Source: BOG-938 sp048498155 (GTDB lineage: Bacteria > Pseudomonadota > Alphaproteobacteria > Caulobacterales > Caulobacteraceae). From it: a stretch of 64,000 nucleotides of DNA. Positions 9,176 to 17,045 of this stretch are shown here, in pieces. The position numbers and the translations under genes are program-made. The stretch lies in contig JBEHYN010000004.1 of assembly GCA_048498155.1 (NCBI GenBank), positions 1 to 64,000 of the forward strand, read 5' to 3'. The notes beneath the pieces were generated by a model that was not told where the DNA came from, did not search any database, and saw nothing but the letters and a program-made list of their open reading frames with translations. Every line of letters starts with the position of its first letter. Within the stretch, counting starts at the first letter, position 1.

Positions 9176-10516
9176 TTAGGCCGCAGCGGCGCGGCGGCGG
9201 ATGATCTGGGCGGCCTGGTCGTCGTGAACCATGGCGGAAAAGTCTGCGGCGGCTTCCAGGAACAGCGCCGCATTGTCCATATCGCCCTTCTCGGGCGCGC
9301 GCAGAATGGCCAGGAGCTCTTCCACATAACCGTCCAGGCTGTGGGCCACATCCTCGCCGACCTTGGCCCGCGCCGTGCCATAACCGCCCTGCGCGGCGGC
9401 CGCGCGAACCCCGGCGAAAAAGGCCAGCAGCGCCTTGGCCTTCTCCACTGCGACGCGGTCGGGCGGAGCCGACAGGCGAGGCTCCGCGCGCACGGTGCGT
9501 CCGCCGATACGGACGGGCTGCATCGGCAGGGCCTCAGTCAAGGCCTTTTCGACCTTGCGCAGATGCCCCTCCGCCGAGGCCGCCAGGGCCTGCTTTTGCT
9601 TGGCCAGCCGCTGGCCCCACGGACCGTCACGGGTCATGGTGAGCGACTGTTCGAATTCCTCGGAGATGGCGCCAGCGATGCGCAGGGTGCGCGCGGCCTC
9701 CTCGCCGGCGGCCAGGCCACCCTCGTAGTCGAAGCTCTTCACCTGTTCGAGCCGCTGATCGATGGCGTGCAACAGTCGGGCGCCGAAATCCGCCAACTCG
9801 GAGCCGGCGGCGTAGCGGTCGTCCGGCTTCAACATCACCGCGGACAGCACGCGCAGGATGGTCCAGGGCTCAGCTAAGCGCGCAAACAGGATTTCCATCA
9901 GACGTGGTCCCGCATCTTCGGAGAGGGCCACAGCGTCCTTGTACATCAGGCGTGCCGTGGCGCGCCGCTCGTCGGTCATGCGCGCCAGCCAGCCTTGGAG
10001 TTGGCGCACGGCTTCCCGGGCGATAGGCGACAACTCCAGGCAGGCGGCCAATTCGCCAGGCGCGCCGGGTCGAACCGCGGACAGCAGATCGACCACAGCG
10101 GCAAACTCGCCGTCCTTAGCGCGCAAATGCCTGGCGGTCATCTCGCACAATTCGTCGTATATCGGCGGCGCCAGTTCGCCATCGATCCGGCGCAGGGGCG
10201 CGGCCGCCGCAGCGGCGCATTCGGCGGGTCTGGCCGTTTTCAGAGCCCGCCAAATCCGGCTAAGCACCGCGCGCGGGAACAGCAACTGGTCAAAGCCGTC
10301 CATACGTTGGGAGAACAGGGGGACGATCGGGTCGAACACCGCATCGCGCACCGCCCGATCGTAGACTTCGGTATCGACAATGGCCTTAACCGCTGACAGT
10401 GAGCCGCCGGAGATATCACCGCCCAAGGCCAATTCGAGGCTGCGGATCGCTGAGTCCGGCGCCGCTTCGATCAAAGTGCGCACGATACCTGCACGATCAA
10501 GGGACAAGGCGGCCAT
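9176..10516 (-). CDS. Uncharacterised mostly helical protein
   Basis: I do not recognise a named family with confidence. The 446-residue product has no signal peptide or membrane segment and is predicted by eye to be mostly alpha-helical, rich in Ala, Leu, Glu and Arg. Segments such as MYKDAVALSEDAGPRLMEILF, AAGEEAARTLRIAGAISEEFEQS and a C-terminal helix QAAQIIRRRAAAA suggest a scaffold or HEAT-like repeat protein. It lies between the histidine kinase and ccmE on the same strand, with a 115-bp gap to ccmE. The N-terminal part recalls DUF2336-type proteins only weakly. Confidence 0.6.
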   Translation of the reverse strand: MAALSLDRAGIVRTLIEAAPDSAIRSLELALGGDISGGSLSAVKAIVDTEVYDRAVRDAVFDPIVPLFSQRMDGFDQLLFPRAVLSRIWRALKTARPAECAAAAAAPLRRIDGELAPPIYDELCEMTARHLRAKDGEFAAVVDLLSAVRPGAPGELAACLELSPIAREAVRQLQGWLARMTDERRATARLMYKDAVALSEDAGPRLMEILFARLAEPWTILRVLSAVMLKPDDRYAAGSELADFGARLLHAIDQRLEQVKSFDYEGGLAAGEEAARTLRIAGAISEEFEQSLTMTRDGPWGQRLAKQKQALAASAEGHLRKVEKALTEALPMQPVRIGGRTVRAEPRLSAPPDRVAVEKAKALLAFFAGVRAAAAQGGYGTARAKVGEDVAHSLDGYVEELLAILRAPEKGDMDNAALFLEAAADFSAMVHDDQAAQIIRRRAAAA

Positions 10517-10617
10517 GATGTTCCTTCAAGGGCCGCCTAAACGTCGTTGCCGAACAGGACGAGCCGGTTAGAATATTGAAGGAAGACAGTTAATTGTTCG
10601 CAAAAAACCGAGATTCT

Positions 10618-12093
10618 CTAAGCTTCAACGCACGGTAAAACAATATCGACCCGCAGCCCGCCAAGCGATGCTTCGGTAAGTTCGATTGATCCACCGTAGG
10701 CCTTGGCCAATTCCGCGACGATAGACAGGCCCAGACCCGATCCGGGCGCTGATTCATCCAGCCGGGTCCCGCGCTGAAGGACTTCTCCGCGACGTTCAGA
10801 CGGCAGGCCCGGGCCATCGTCCTCCACGGTCACCCTCAGCCGGCTCGGGCCGTCGGCCTGCACTCTCACCGACACCATGCGCCGGCCCCATTTGGCGGCG
10901 TTCTCCATGATGTTGCCGATGATCTCCAGCAGGTCCTGTCGTTCGCCGTGAAAGGCCAGGGCCTCGTCGACATCCCAGTCGATCATCAGCCGCTTGTCCT
11001 GGAAAATCCGCTCTAGGGTGCGCGAGAGCTCTTCGACCACCGGAGCGACCGGCGTGCGTTCCCCTGGGCCCTGGGCGCGGGCCGCGGCCCTGGCTCGCCG
11101 CAGATGATGATCCACTTGGCTGCGCATGATCTGGGCCTGGCGCTTGACCAACTCGGCCAAGGGATCGTCGCGTCGCTCCACCTCGGTCAGCATCACCGAC
11201 AGAGGGGTTTTCAGGGCGTGGGCCAGATTGCCCACATGGGTTCGTTGGCGCTCGACCACCTCCTGATTGTGCGCCAGCAGGGCGTTTAATTCGCCGGCCA
11301 GGGGCGCCAGTTCCTCCGGGTAATCTTGGTCGAGCCGTTCGGCGCGGCCCTTGCGCACATCGGACACGTTTCGGCGCAGACGAAACAGCGGCAACAGGCC
11401 AACGCGCACTTGGATCACCACCCCAGCCACCAGCCCCGCGCCCAGCAGGGCCAGGGCCAGGGCGGTGGTCGCCGCGAAACGGCGGGAGTCCGCGTCGATC
11501 GGGCTGCGATTTTCCGCCGCGAGGAAAACCACCGGCGCGGTCCGCCCCGGCAAGGCCACGGTGCGGACCACCGCGCGCAGCGGCTCGCCCACCGGGCCGA
11601 CGCTGTTATAGGCCACATGGTCGCCGGGCTTGAACCCGACCACCCCTGGCGGCGGCCCCTTCAGTTCGCTGTCCCACAAGGAGCGGGAAGGCACCAGCAC
11701 GTGCAGGGCGCCGCTTGGCCCGACCTCGGCGATCTCCCAATAGCGGCCCGAATAGACCCGAAGCGCCTGATTGTCGGTGAACAGCGGGCCGACGACCTCG
11801 CCGTTCTGCACGGTCGTGCCCGCATAGAGCCCCTCGGTGATGTCGTAGAGCGACTTGTCGAACCGGCTAAGGGTGGCGTTGCGGAAGAAAGCGGTCAGGG
11901 CGAGCCCCGCGCCCAGCATCACCAGCAGACTCCAAACCACAGCCAGGCCAATAAGCCGCCCGACTAGGGAGGGAGGCATTCTGGCGCGTCCGGGCCGGGC
12001 CATGCGGCTCAGCAGCCGTGCGAACCCAGCCATCCGTCCGGGAGCCGGCGTCGCGGGCTGGTCGGAGGATGACTGACCCGCGTCGACGCTCAC
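10618..12093 (-). CDS. Sensor histidine kinase, PhoQ/FeuQ-like
   Basis: This is an inner-membrane sensor kinase. Transmembrane helices lie near residues 44-70 and 207-230 and flank a periplasmic sensing domain of about 135 residues. HAMP-like sequence follows, then the phospho-accepting His292 in NLAHALKTPLSV. The ATP-binding domain has NIMENAAKWG (N box), VEDDGPGLP (G1) and GSGLGLSIV (G2). It starts at GTG 12093, overlapping the response-regulator stop as GTGA, so the two are translationally coupled and certainly partners. The locus position beside ccm and degP recalls rhizobial feuPQ; the signal sensed here is unknown. Confidence 0.92.
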   Translation of the reverse strand: MSVDAGQSSSDQPATPAPGRMAGFARLLSRMARPGRARMPPSLVGRLIGLAVVWSLLVMLGAGLALTAFFRNATLSRFDKSLYDITEGLYAGTTVQNGEVVGPLFTDNQALRVYSGRYWEIAEVGPSGALHVLVPSRSLWDSELKGPPPGVVGFKPGDHVAYNSVGPVGEPLRAVVRTVALPGRTAPVVFLAAENRSPIDADSRRFAATTALALALLGAGLVAGVVIQVRVGLLPLFRLRRNVSDVRKGRAERLDQDYPEELAPLAGELNALLAHNQEVVERQRTHVGNLAHALKTPLSVMLTEVERRDDPLAELVKRQAQIMRSQVDHHLRRARAAARAQGPGERTPVAPVVEELSRTLERIFQDKRLMIDWDVDEALAFHGERQDLLEIIGNIMENAAKWGRRMVSVRVQADGPSRLRVTVEDDGPGLPSERRGEVLQRGTRLDESAPGSGLGLSIVAELAKAYGGSIELTEASLGGLRVDIVLPCVEA

Positions 12094-12770
12094 CCCTCGC
12101 TCGCCTCGCCCGCCAGGGGCGCCAGCCGATAGCCCAGCCCACGCACGGTCTCGATGCGGTCCTGGCCGATCTTCTTGCGCAGGCGCCCGACGAAAACCTC
12201 GATGGTATTGGAATCTCGGTCAAAATCCTGATCGTAGAGATGTTCGACCAATTCGGTGCGGCTGATCACCCGCCCCTGGTGCATCATCAAATAGTGCAGC
12301 AAGCGATATTCCAGCGAGGTCAGGCGCAAGGGTTCGCCATTGACCGACGCGCGGGCCGCGCGCGGATCGAGCCTTAGGGCGCCGCAGGCCAGGGCCGGCG
12401 ACGAATGGCCGGCCGCGCGGCGAAGCAAGGCGCGCAGCCGCGCCAGCAATTCCTCGGTATGGAACGGCTTGGTCAGATAGTCGTCCGCCCCCGCGTCGAA
12501 ACCGGCCACCTTCTCGCTCCAGGCGCCCCGCGCGGTCAGAATCAGCACGGGGGTCGCGATCCCGCCCCGCCGCCATTGCTCCAACACCGAAACGCCGTCG
12601 ATCTTGGGCAGACCCAGATCCAGCACGATCGCGTCATAGGGTTCGCTTTCGCCCAGAAAATGACCTTCCTCGCCATCGGCGGCATGGTCGACCGCATATC
12701 CGGCATCGGCCAGAGACTGCTTGAGCTGGCGCGACAAGTCCGGGTCGTCCTCGACCACCAAGATACGCAT
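12090..12770 (-). CDS. OmpR-family response regulator, PhoP/FeuP-like
   Basis: The receiver domain has acidic Asp8/Asp9, phospho-acceptor Asp51 in IVLDLGLPKIDG, Thr79 and Lys101 in YLTKPF. It is followed by a winged-helix DNA-binding domain with LTSLEYRLLHYLM, VISRTELVEHLYDQ and SNTIEVFVGRLRKKIG. At 226 residues it is typical. It should be phosphorylated by the overlapping kinase and regulate envelope genes. It lies 8 bp after the PepSY gene, suggesting one operon and possible feedback by that periplasmic protein. Confidence 0.94.
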   Translation of the reverse strand: MRILVVEDDPDLSRQLKQSLADAGYAVDHAADGEEGHFLGESEPYDAIVLDLGLPKIDGVSVLEQWRRGGIATPVLILTARGAWSEKVAGFDAGADDYLTKPFHTEELLARLRALLRRAAGHSSPALACGALRLDPRAARASVNGEPLRLTSLEYRLLHYLMMHQGRVISRTELVEHLYDQDFDRDSNTIEVFVGRLRKKIGQDRIETVRGLGYRLAPLAGEASEG

Positions 12771-12778
12771 GCAAATTC

Positions 12779-13306
12779 CTATTCTGCGCCGCGACCTATG
12801 ACGGCCCCGGTTTCCGCGTCGACAATGAAATCGATACGCTGTCCGCCCTTCGCTGCCCAGCGCACACGATAGGCGGCCCGGCCATCAGGACCGGCTTCCA
12901 GTCCGGCGTCCAGCACTCGCCCAGGTCTTAGTCTCTCCAGATTCTGCACCACGCGCGACAGGGGGATGATGCGCCCCTGCCTTACGCCCTGGCGCGCCTC
13001 GTCCTGCTGCTGGGCCGCCCATTCTCCGCCCAGGGAGTTGGGCCGCGCCTGGTAGTAACGGGGTGCGAGCGGGGGTTCGTAAGGCGCGGGGCTGGGAACG
13101 AAATCGTGACCGCGACCCGGCGCTACGCCGTAGCCGCCGCGACCGCCGTAGCCGCGCGCAATACCTTCGTTGCGGCCGGTCGGCACGGGATCAGCCGCCC
13201 GTCCGCCATCGCGCCAACCGCCCCTGTGGGACGGATCGGCGTGGACGGCGCTGACCGTCAAGGCGGTCAAGGCGAGGAACACACACAGGGTTACTGGTCG
13301 CGTCAT
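12779..13306 (-). CDS. Secreted PepSY-type protein
   Basis: This 175-residue exported protein has a signal peptide (LCVFLALTALTVSAVHA), a glycine/arginine-rich low-complexity stretch (GRNEGIARGYGGRGGYGV) and a C-terminal PepSY-like module: IIPLSRVVQNLERLRPGRVLDA and AYRVRWAAKGGQRIDFIVDAETGAVIG. PepSY modules are often found next to two-component systems and may inhibit or tune the sensor. Being first in this operon supports such a role, but that is inference. The Arg/Gly-rich region also resembles RcnB-like periplasmic proteins. Confidence 0.75.
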   Translation of the reverse strand: MTRPVTLCVFLALTALTVSAVHADPSHRGGWRDGGRAADPVPTGRNEGIARGYGGRGGYGVAPGRGHDFVPSPAPYEPPLAPRYYQARPNSLGGEWAAQQQDEARQGVRQGRIIPLSRVVQNLERLRPGRVLDAGLEAGPDGRAAYRVRWAAKGGQRIDFIVDAETGAVIGRGAE

Positions 13307-13384
13307 AGCGCCACCACTAGGCCTTGGCGGCTGAACGCGGCCTGAATGAAACCGGCGAAATAGAAAACCGCGTCCGCGCGGCGT

Positions 13385-14323
13385 TCAAGATTTTCGGCGC
13401 GGGACATAGGGCCGCTCGCGCCGCCACGTCTCGGCAAAGGCCTCCAGTTGCGGATCGGGAACATCGGGCAAGGCGATCATCAAACGCGCCAGCAGATCGC
13501 CACGTTTACCCCCCGCCGCGTTCGGCAGTCCGCGGCCCTTGAGGCGCAAGACGGCGCCGGAGTTGGAACCCCTGGGTACGGTCAGGGTCACTGGTCCGTC
13601 AGGGGTAGGCGCTTCCACCTTGCCCCCCAACACCGCATCGGGCAGCGAAATGGGCACATCCATAACCAAGCCGTCGCCCTCACGGCGGAACACCGGGTGG
13701 GGCGCTATGCTCAGCTCTATCAAGGCGTCGCCAGGGCCGCCTCGTCCCGGAGCGCCTTGGCCCTTGAGGCGCAGAACCTGGCCCTCGGCCGCGCCCTTGG
13801 GAATTGTCACCTCAATGGTGCGGCCGTCCGAAAAGGCGATCCGCCGCCGCGCGCCCTTGACCGCGTCCTCAACGCCGATCTCGACCTGGGCGCGCACGTC
13901 CTGCCCGCGCGAGGACGCGGACGACGAAAAACCGCTGAAACCGCTGGAAAACCCGTTGCCTGAGCTGGTCCGGTGGCTGAACATCTCGCTGAAAATGCCG
14001 TTCAGATCCACGCCCTCGAACTCGGCCCCGAAGCCCGCTCCGGGTCCCGCCCCGCCACGGGCGCCGGCCCCGCCCGGCCGAAATCCGCGCGCGGCGTCGT
14101 GCCCGTCGGCGTCGATCTCGCCACGGTCGAACTTTTTGCGCTTGTCTTCGTCGCCGACCACGTCAAAGGCCGCGCTGATCCGCTTGAACCGTTCCTCGGC
14201 GGCCTTGTCATTGGGGTTCTGGTCCGGGTGATACTGCTTGGCCAGTTTCCTGAAGGCGCGCCTGATCTCTTCCGCGCTGGCGGATCGGGCAACGCCGAGT
14301 TCCTGATACGGGTCTTGCGCCAA
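13385..14323 (-). CDS. CbpA-like DnaJ-class co-chaperone
   Basis: The protein of 312 residues has an N-terminal J domain (DPYQELGVARSASAEEIRRAF, HPD in QYHPDQNP), a glycine/phenylalanine-rich linker and two DnaJ C-terminal substrate-binding domains (RAQVEIGVEDAVKG and VPRGSNSGAVLRLKGRGLP). There is no zinc-finger, so it is CbpA/DjlA type rather than DnaJ. I chose the TTG at 14323: it starts LAQDPYQELGV, lies 6-7 bases after AGAGGG and removes 52 unconserved residues. It presumably works with DnaK. Confidence 0.88.
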   Translation of the reverse strand: MAQDPYQELGVARSASAEEIRRAFRKLAKQYHPDQNPNDKAAEERFKRISAAFDVVGDEDKRKKFDRGEIDADGHDAARGFRPGGAGARGGAGPGAGFGAEFEGVDLNGIFSEMFSHRTSSGNGFSSGFSGFSSSASSRGQDVRAQVEIGVEDAVKGARRRIAFSDGRTIEVTIPKGAAEGQVLRLKGQGAPGRGGPGDALIELSIAPHPVFRREGDGLVMDVPISLPDAVLGGKVEAPTPDGPVTLTVPRGSNSGAVLRLKGRGLPNAAGGKRGDLLARLMIALPDVPDPQLEAFAETWRRERPYVPRRKS

Positions 14324-14438
14324 GCGGATCCCTCTGGAGCCAATCCATACGATTTGGATCAGGTAAGCTAGCAGCCCGCTAAAGCAAGCGCTCATGTGGC
14401 ATTTGGGCCACATCAATCGGCGCGCGGCTAGCGCTGCC

Positions 14439-14915
14439 CTAAAACTCCCACTCCTCGCTCTTGTCGCGCAGCAAATCATACGCCGGGTAGTCGATGGCGT
14501 CCTCAGGATCGGCGAGGGTGGCTTCCGATACTGTTTGGCCGCGCACGCTCACCCCCGCCCGATGCACGCTTTCCGGATCGCCGGTGATCAACGGGTGCCA
14601 AAGGGGCAGTGGCTTGCCCTCATACAGCCGACGATAGGCGCAACTCGGGGGCATCCATTGCAGGTTCGCGATGTTATAGGGCGTTAGCTTGATGCAGTCG
14701 GGCACCTGGGCCTTGCGATTCGGATAGTCCGAACAGCGGCAGGCGCCGGAGTCGAACAGGCGGCAGGCGACCCGCGTGGGAATGATTTCACCGCTCTCCT
14801 CATCCTCGAAACGCACCAGGCAGCACAGGCCGCAGCCGTCGCACAGGCTCTCCCATTCGCGTACGGTCATCTGCTCGAGAGACTTGGTTTGCCAAAAAGG
14901 CGTTTGCGCCATCAT
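14439..14915 (-). CDS. YcgN-family cysteine-cluster protein
   Basis: This 158-residue soluble protein has the UPF0260/YcgN pattern: WESLCDGCGLCCLVRFEDE near the N terminus, then RVACRLFDSGACRCSDYPNR and VPDCIKLTPYNI. At least eight conserved cysteines suggest a metal or iron-sulfur cluster. Function is unknown. It is divergent from the penicillin-binding protein gene with 44 bp between starts. ATG 14915 follows AGGACGG; the next codon is also ATG. Confidence 0.9.
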   Translation of the reverse strand: MMAQTPFWQTKSLEQMTVREWESLCDGCGLCCLVRFEDEESGEIIPTRVACRLFDSGACRCSDYPNRKAQVPDCIKLTPYNIANLQWMPPSCAYRRLYEGKPLPLWHPLITGDPESVHRAGVSVRGQTVSEATLADPEDAIDYPAYDLLRDKSEEWEF

Positions 14916-14959
14916 GACGCCGTCCTAAACCGGACCGGCGCGCGCTACAAATCCAGGAC

Positions 14960-17032
14960 ATGACCGACCACTTTCCCGACAACTCTCCAACGGAGCCAGA
15001 ACCCGAGCCGCCTCCCCCCGTGGAGACGTTCCGGGCCGACCGACCCTCCCGTGGCGGCGGACCGGGCCGGGGGGGGTGGCGGATCGCCTTTCTGACGGTG
15101 CTGATCCTCCTGCTGGTCGCCACATTAGGCGCGGCCTGGGGCTGGAAAACCTACATCTCGACCCTTCCGGCCATTCCCGATCGGCAAGCCCTCTGGTCGA
15201 CGGGCCGCACGCCGGGCATGACCTTCTTGGATCGCAACGGCGTAATCATCGCCACGCGCGGGGCCCGTCACGGTCAACGCGTAATCCTGCAAAACCTTCC
15301 GCCCTACGTGGCGCAGGCCTTTCTCGCGGCCGAAGACCGGCGATTCTACAAGCACGGGCCAGTGGACCTCTTGGGCATATTGCGCGCTGCCCGCGCCAAT
15401 CTGTCGGCAGGCTCCATCATTCAGGGCGGCTCGACCCTGACGCAGCAAATCGCCAAGACCCTGTTTCTGACGCCCGACCAGACCTTCAAGCGCAAGGTCC
15501 AGGAAATGGTCCTCGCCTCGCGTCTTGAGAAGATGCTCAGCAAGGACGAAGTCCTGGAGTTGTATCTGAATCGGGTGTTTTTCGGGGCCAACGCCTATGG
15601 CGTGGACGCGGCGGCGCAGACCTATTTCGGCAAGCCCGCCGCCGGATTGAACCTGGCCGAAGCGGCCCTACTGGCGGCCCTGCCCAAGGCGCCCTCCCGC
15701 CTGTCGCCGTCGCGCGATCTGCCCGGCGCCATCGCCCGTTCCCACCTAGTCCTCGCGAGGATGCGGCAGGAAGGTTGGATCAGCGCTAGCGAACAGGCCG
15801 CCGCCGTGGCCAGTCCCCCGCGATTGGTAGCGGAAAACAAGGACGAGGGAGACTACGGCTATGTGCTCGATTTGGCCGCCGCCCAGGCCCAGCCCCTGGT
15901 GGGCCAGTCGGCGCCGGACTTGATCCTGCACCTGACCGTCGACCCCATGTTGCAGACCACCGCGGCGCAAATCGTGAGGCGGGTCATGGAGACCCAAGGC
16001 AGACGGGCAGACGCCGAACAAGCTGCAGCGGTGCTCCTGGCGCCGGACGGCGCAATTCGGGCCCTGGTGGGCGGGGTGGATCACCGCTACAGCCCGTTCG
16101 ACCGCGCCTCGCAAGCCCGTCGCCAGCCCGGCTCCAGCTTCAAGCCCTTCATCTACGCCGCAGCCCTGGAGATCGGACTGAAGCCCACCGACACACGAGT
16201 TGATGCGCCCGTGCGGCTGGGTCCGTGGTCACCGCAAAACTACGGCGGGGGCTATGTGGGTCCAGTGACCTTGGCCGACGCCCTGGCCCGATCGATCAAC
16301 ACCGTGGCCGTGCGGGTGGCCCAGGAGGTGGGCTCGCACAAGATCGGCGATCTGGCCGCCCGCTTCGGCCTGACCGACATCCCCTCCGACCCCGACCTTT
16401 CGGTGGCGCTGGGCGCCTATGAGGTGAACCTGCTGGAACTGACCTCCGGCTTTCAGGTGTTCCAGCGAGGCGGCGCGCGCACGCCTTCCTATCTGATCGA
16501 CGAGATCGACACTGCCGGCGGGGAACTCCTGTACCGCCATGCCTCGTCGGCCCCGATCCAGGTTTATGACCAAGCGCTCGACGGAACCATGATCAAGATG
16601 ATGAAGGGCGTGATCGAACACGGCACTGGCGTTCACGCGGGCTTCGGCCGCCCGGCGGCGGGCAAGACCGGCACCAGTCAGAACTGGCGCGACGCCTGGT
16701 TCATCGGCTTTACGCCTGATTGGGCGGGCGGGGTATGGGTCGGCAACGACGACGACCGGCCCATGAACAAGGTCACGGGCGGCGACCTGCCGGCGCAGAT
16801 CTGGCGACGCTTGATGGTGGTGGCTCACCAGGGCGTGCCGTCCCATGATTTCACCTTCGCGCCCGGCGATGAGCCGGCTTCCGACGCCCTTGTCGCGTCG
16901 GACGAAGCCGTGGCGGCGCCTGACGCGCCCGACGCCCAGAGCGGTCCGCGCGCCGGTTTCTACCGCAGCCTGGCGCAGGATTTCGACGCGGCCGCCCTCG
17001 CGCCACCCGCCATAGACGGCGCCCCCCACTGA
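14960..17032 (+). CDS. Penicillin-binding protein 1A, bifunctional
   Basis: This class A PBP polymerises and cross-links peptidoglycan in the periplasm. A short cytoplasmic proline-rich tail precedes one transmembrane helix (IAFLTVLILLLVATLGAAWG). The glycosyltransferase domain has the catalytic EDRRFYKHGPVD and QGGSTLTQQIAK motifs. The transpeptidase domain has SSFK (SxxK), SIN (SxN) and KTGTS (KTG). The 690-residue length suits PBP1A. The gene is followed 13 bp later by an ABC-F gene, so they may share a transcript. Confidence 0.95.
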   Translation: MTDHFPDNSPTEPEPEPPPPVETFRADRPSRGGGPGRGGWRIAFLTVLILLLVATLGAAWGWKTYISTLPAIPDRQALWSTGRTPGMTFLDRNGVIIATRGARHGQRVILQNLPPYVAQAFLAAEDRRFYKHGPVDLLGILRAARANLSAGSIIQGGSTLTQQIAKTLFLTPDQTFKRKVQEMVLASRLEKMLSKDEVLELYLNRVFFGANAYGVDAAAQTYFGKPAAGLNLAEAALLAALPKAPSRLSPSRDLPGAIARSHLVLARMRQEGWISASEQAAAVASPPRLVAENKDEGDYGYVLDLAAAQAQPLVGQSAPDLILHLTVDPMLQTTAAQIVRRVMETQGRRADAEQAAAVLLAPDGAIRALVGGVDHRYSPFDRASQARRQPGSSFKPFIYAAALEIGLKPTDTRVDAPVRLGPWSPQNYGGGYVGPVTLADALARSINTVAVRVAQEVGSHKIGDLAARFGLTDIPSDPDLSVALGAYEVNLLELTSGFQVFQRGGARTPSYLIDEIDTAGGELLYRHASSAPIQVYDQALDGTMIKMMKGVIEHGTGVHAGFGRPAAGKTGTSQNWRDAWFIGFTPDWAGGVWVGNDDDRPMNKVTGGDLPAQIWRRLMVVAHQGVPSHDFTFAPGDEPASDALVASDEAVAAPDAPDAQSGPRAGFYRSLAQDFDAAALAPPAIDGAPH

Positions 17033-17045
17033 TGACCTTTCACAC

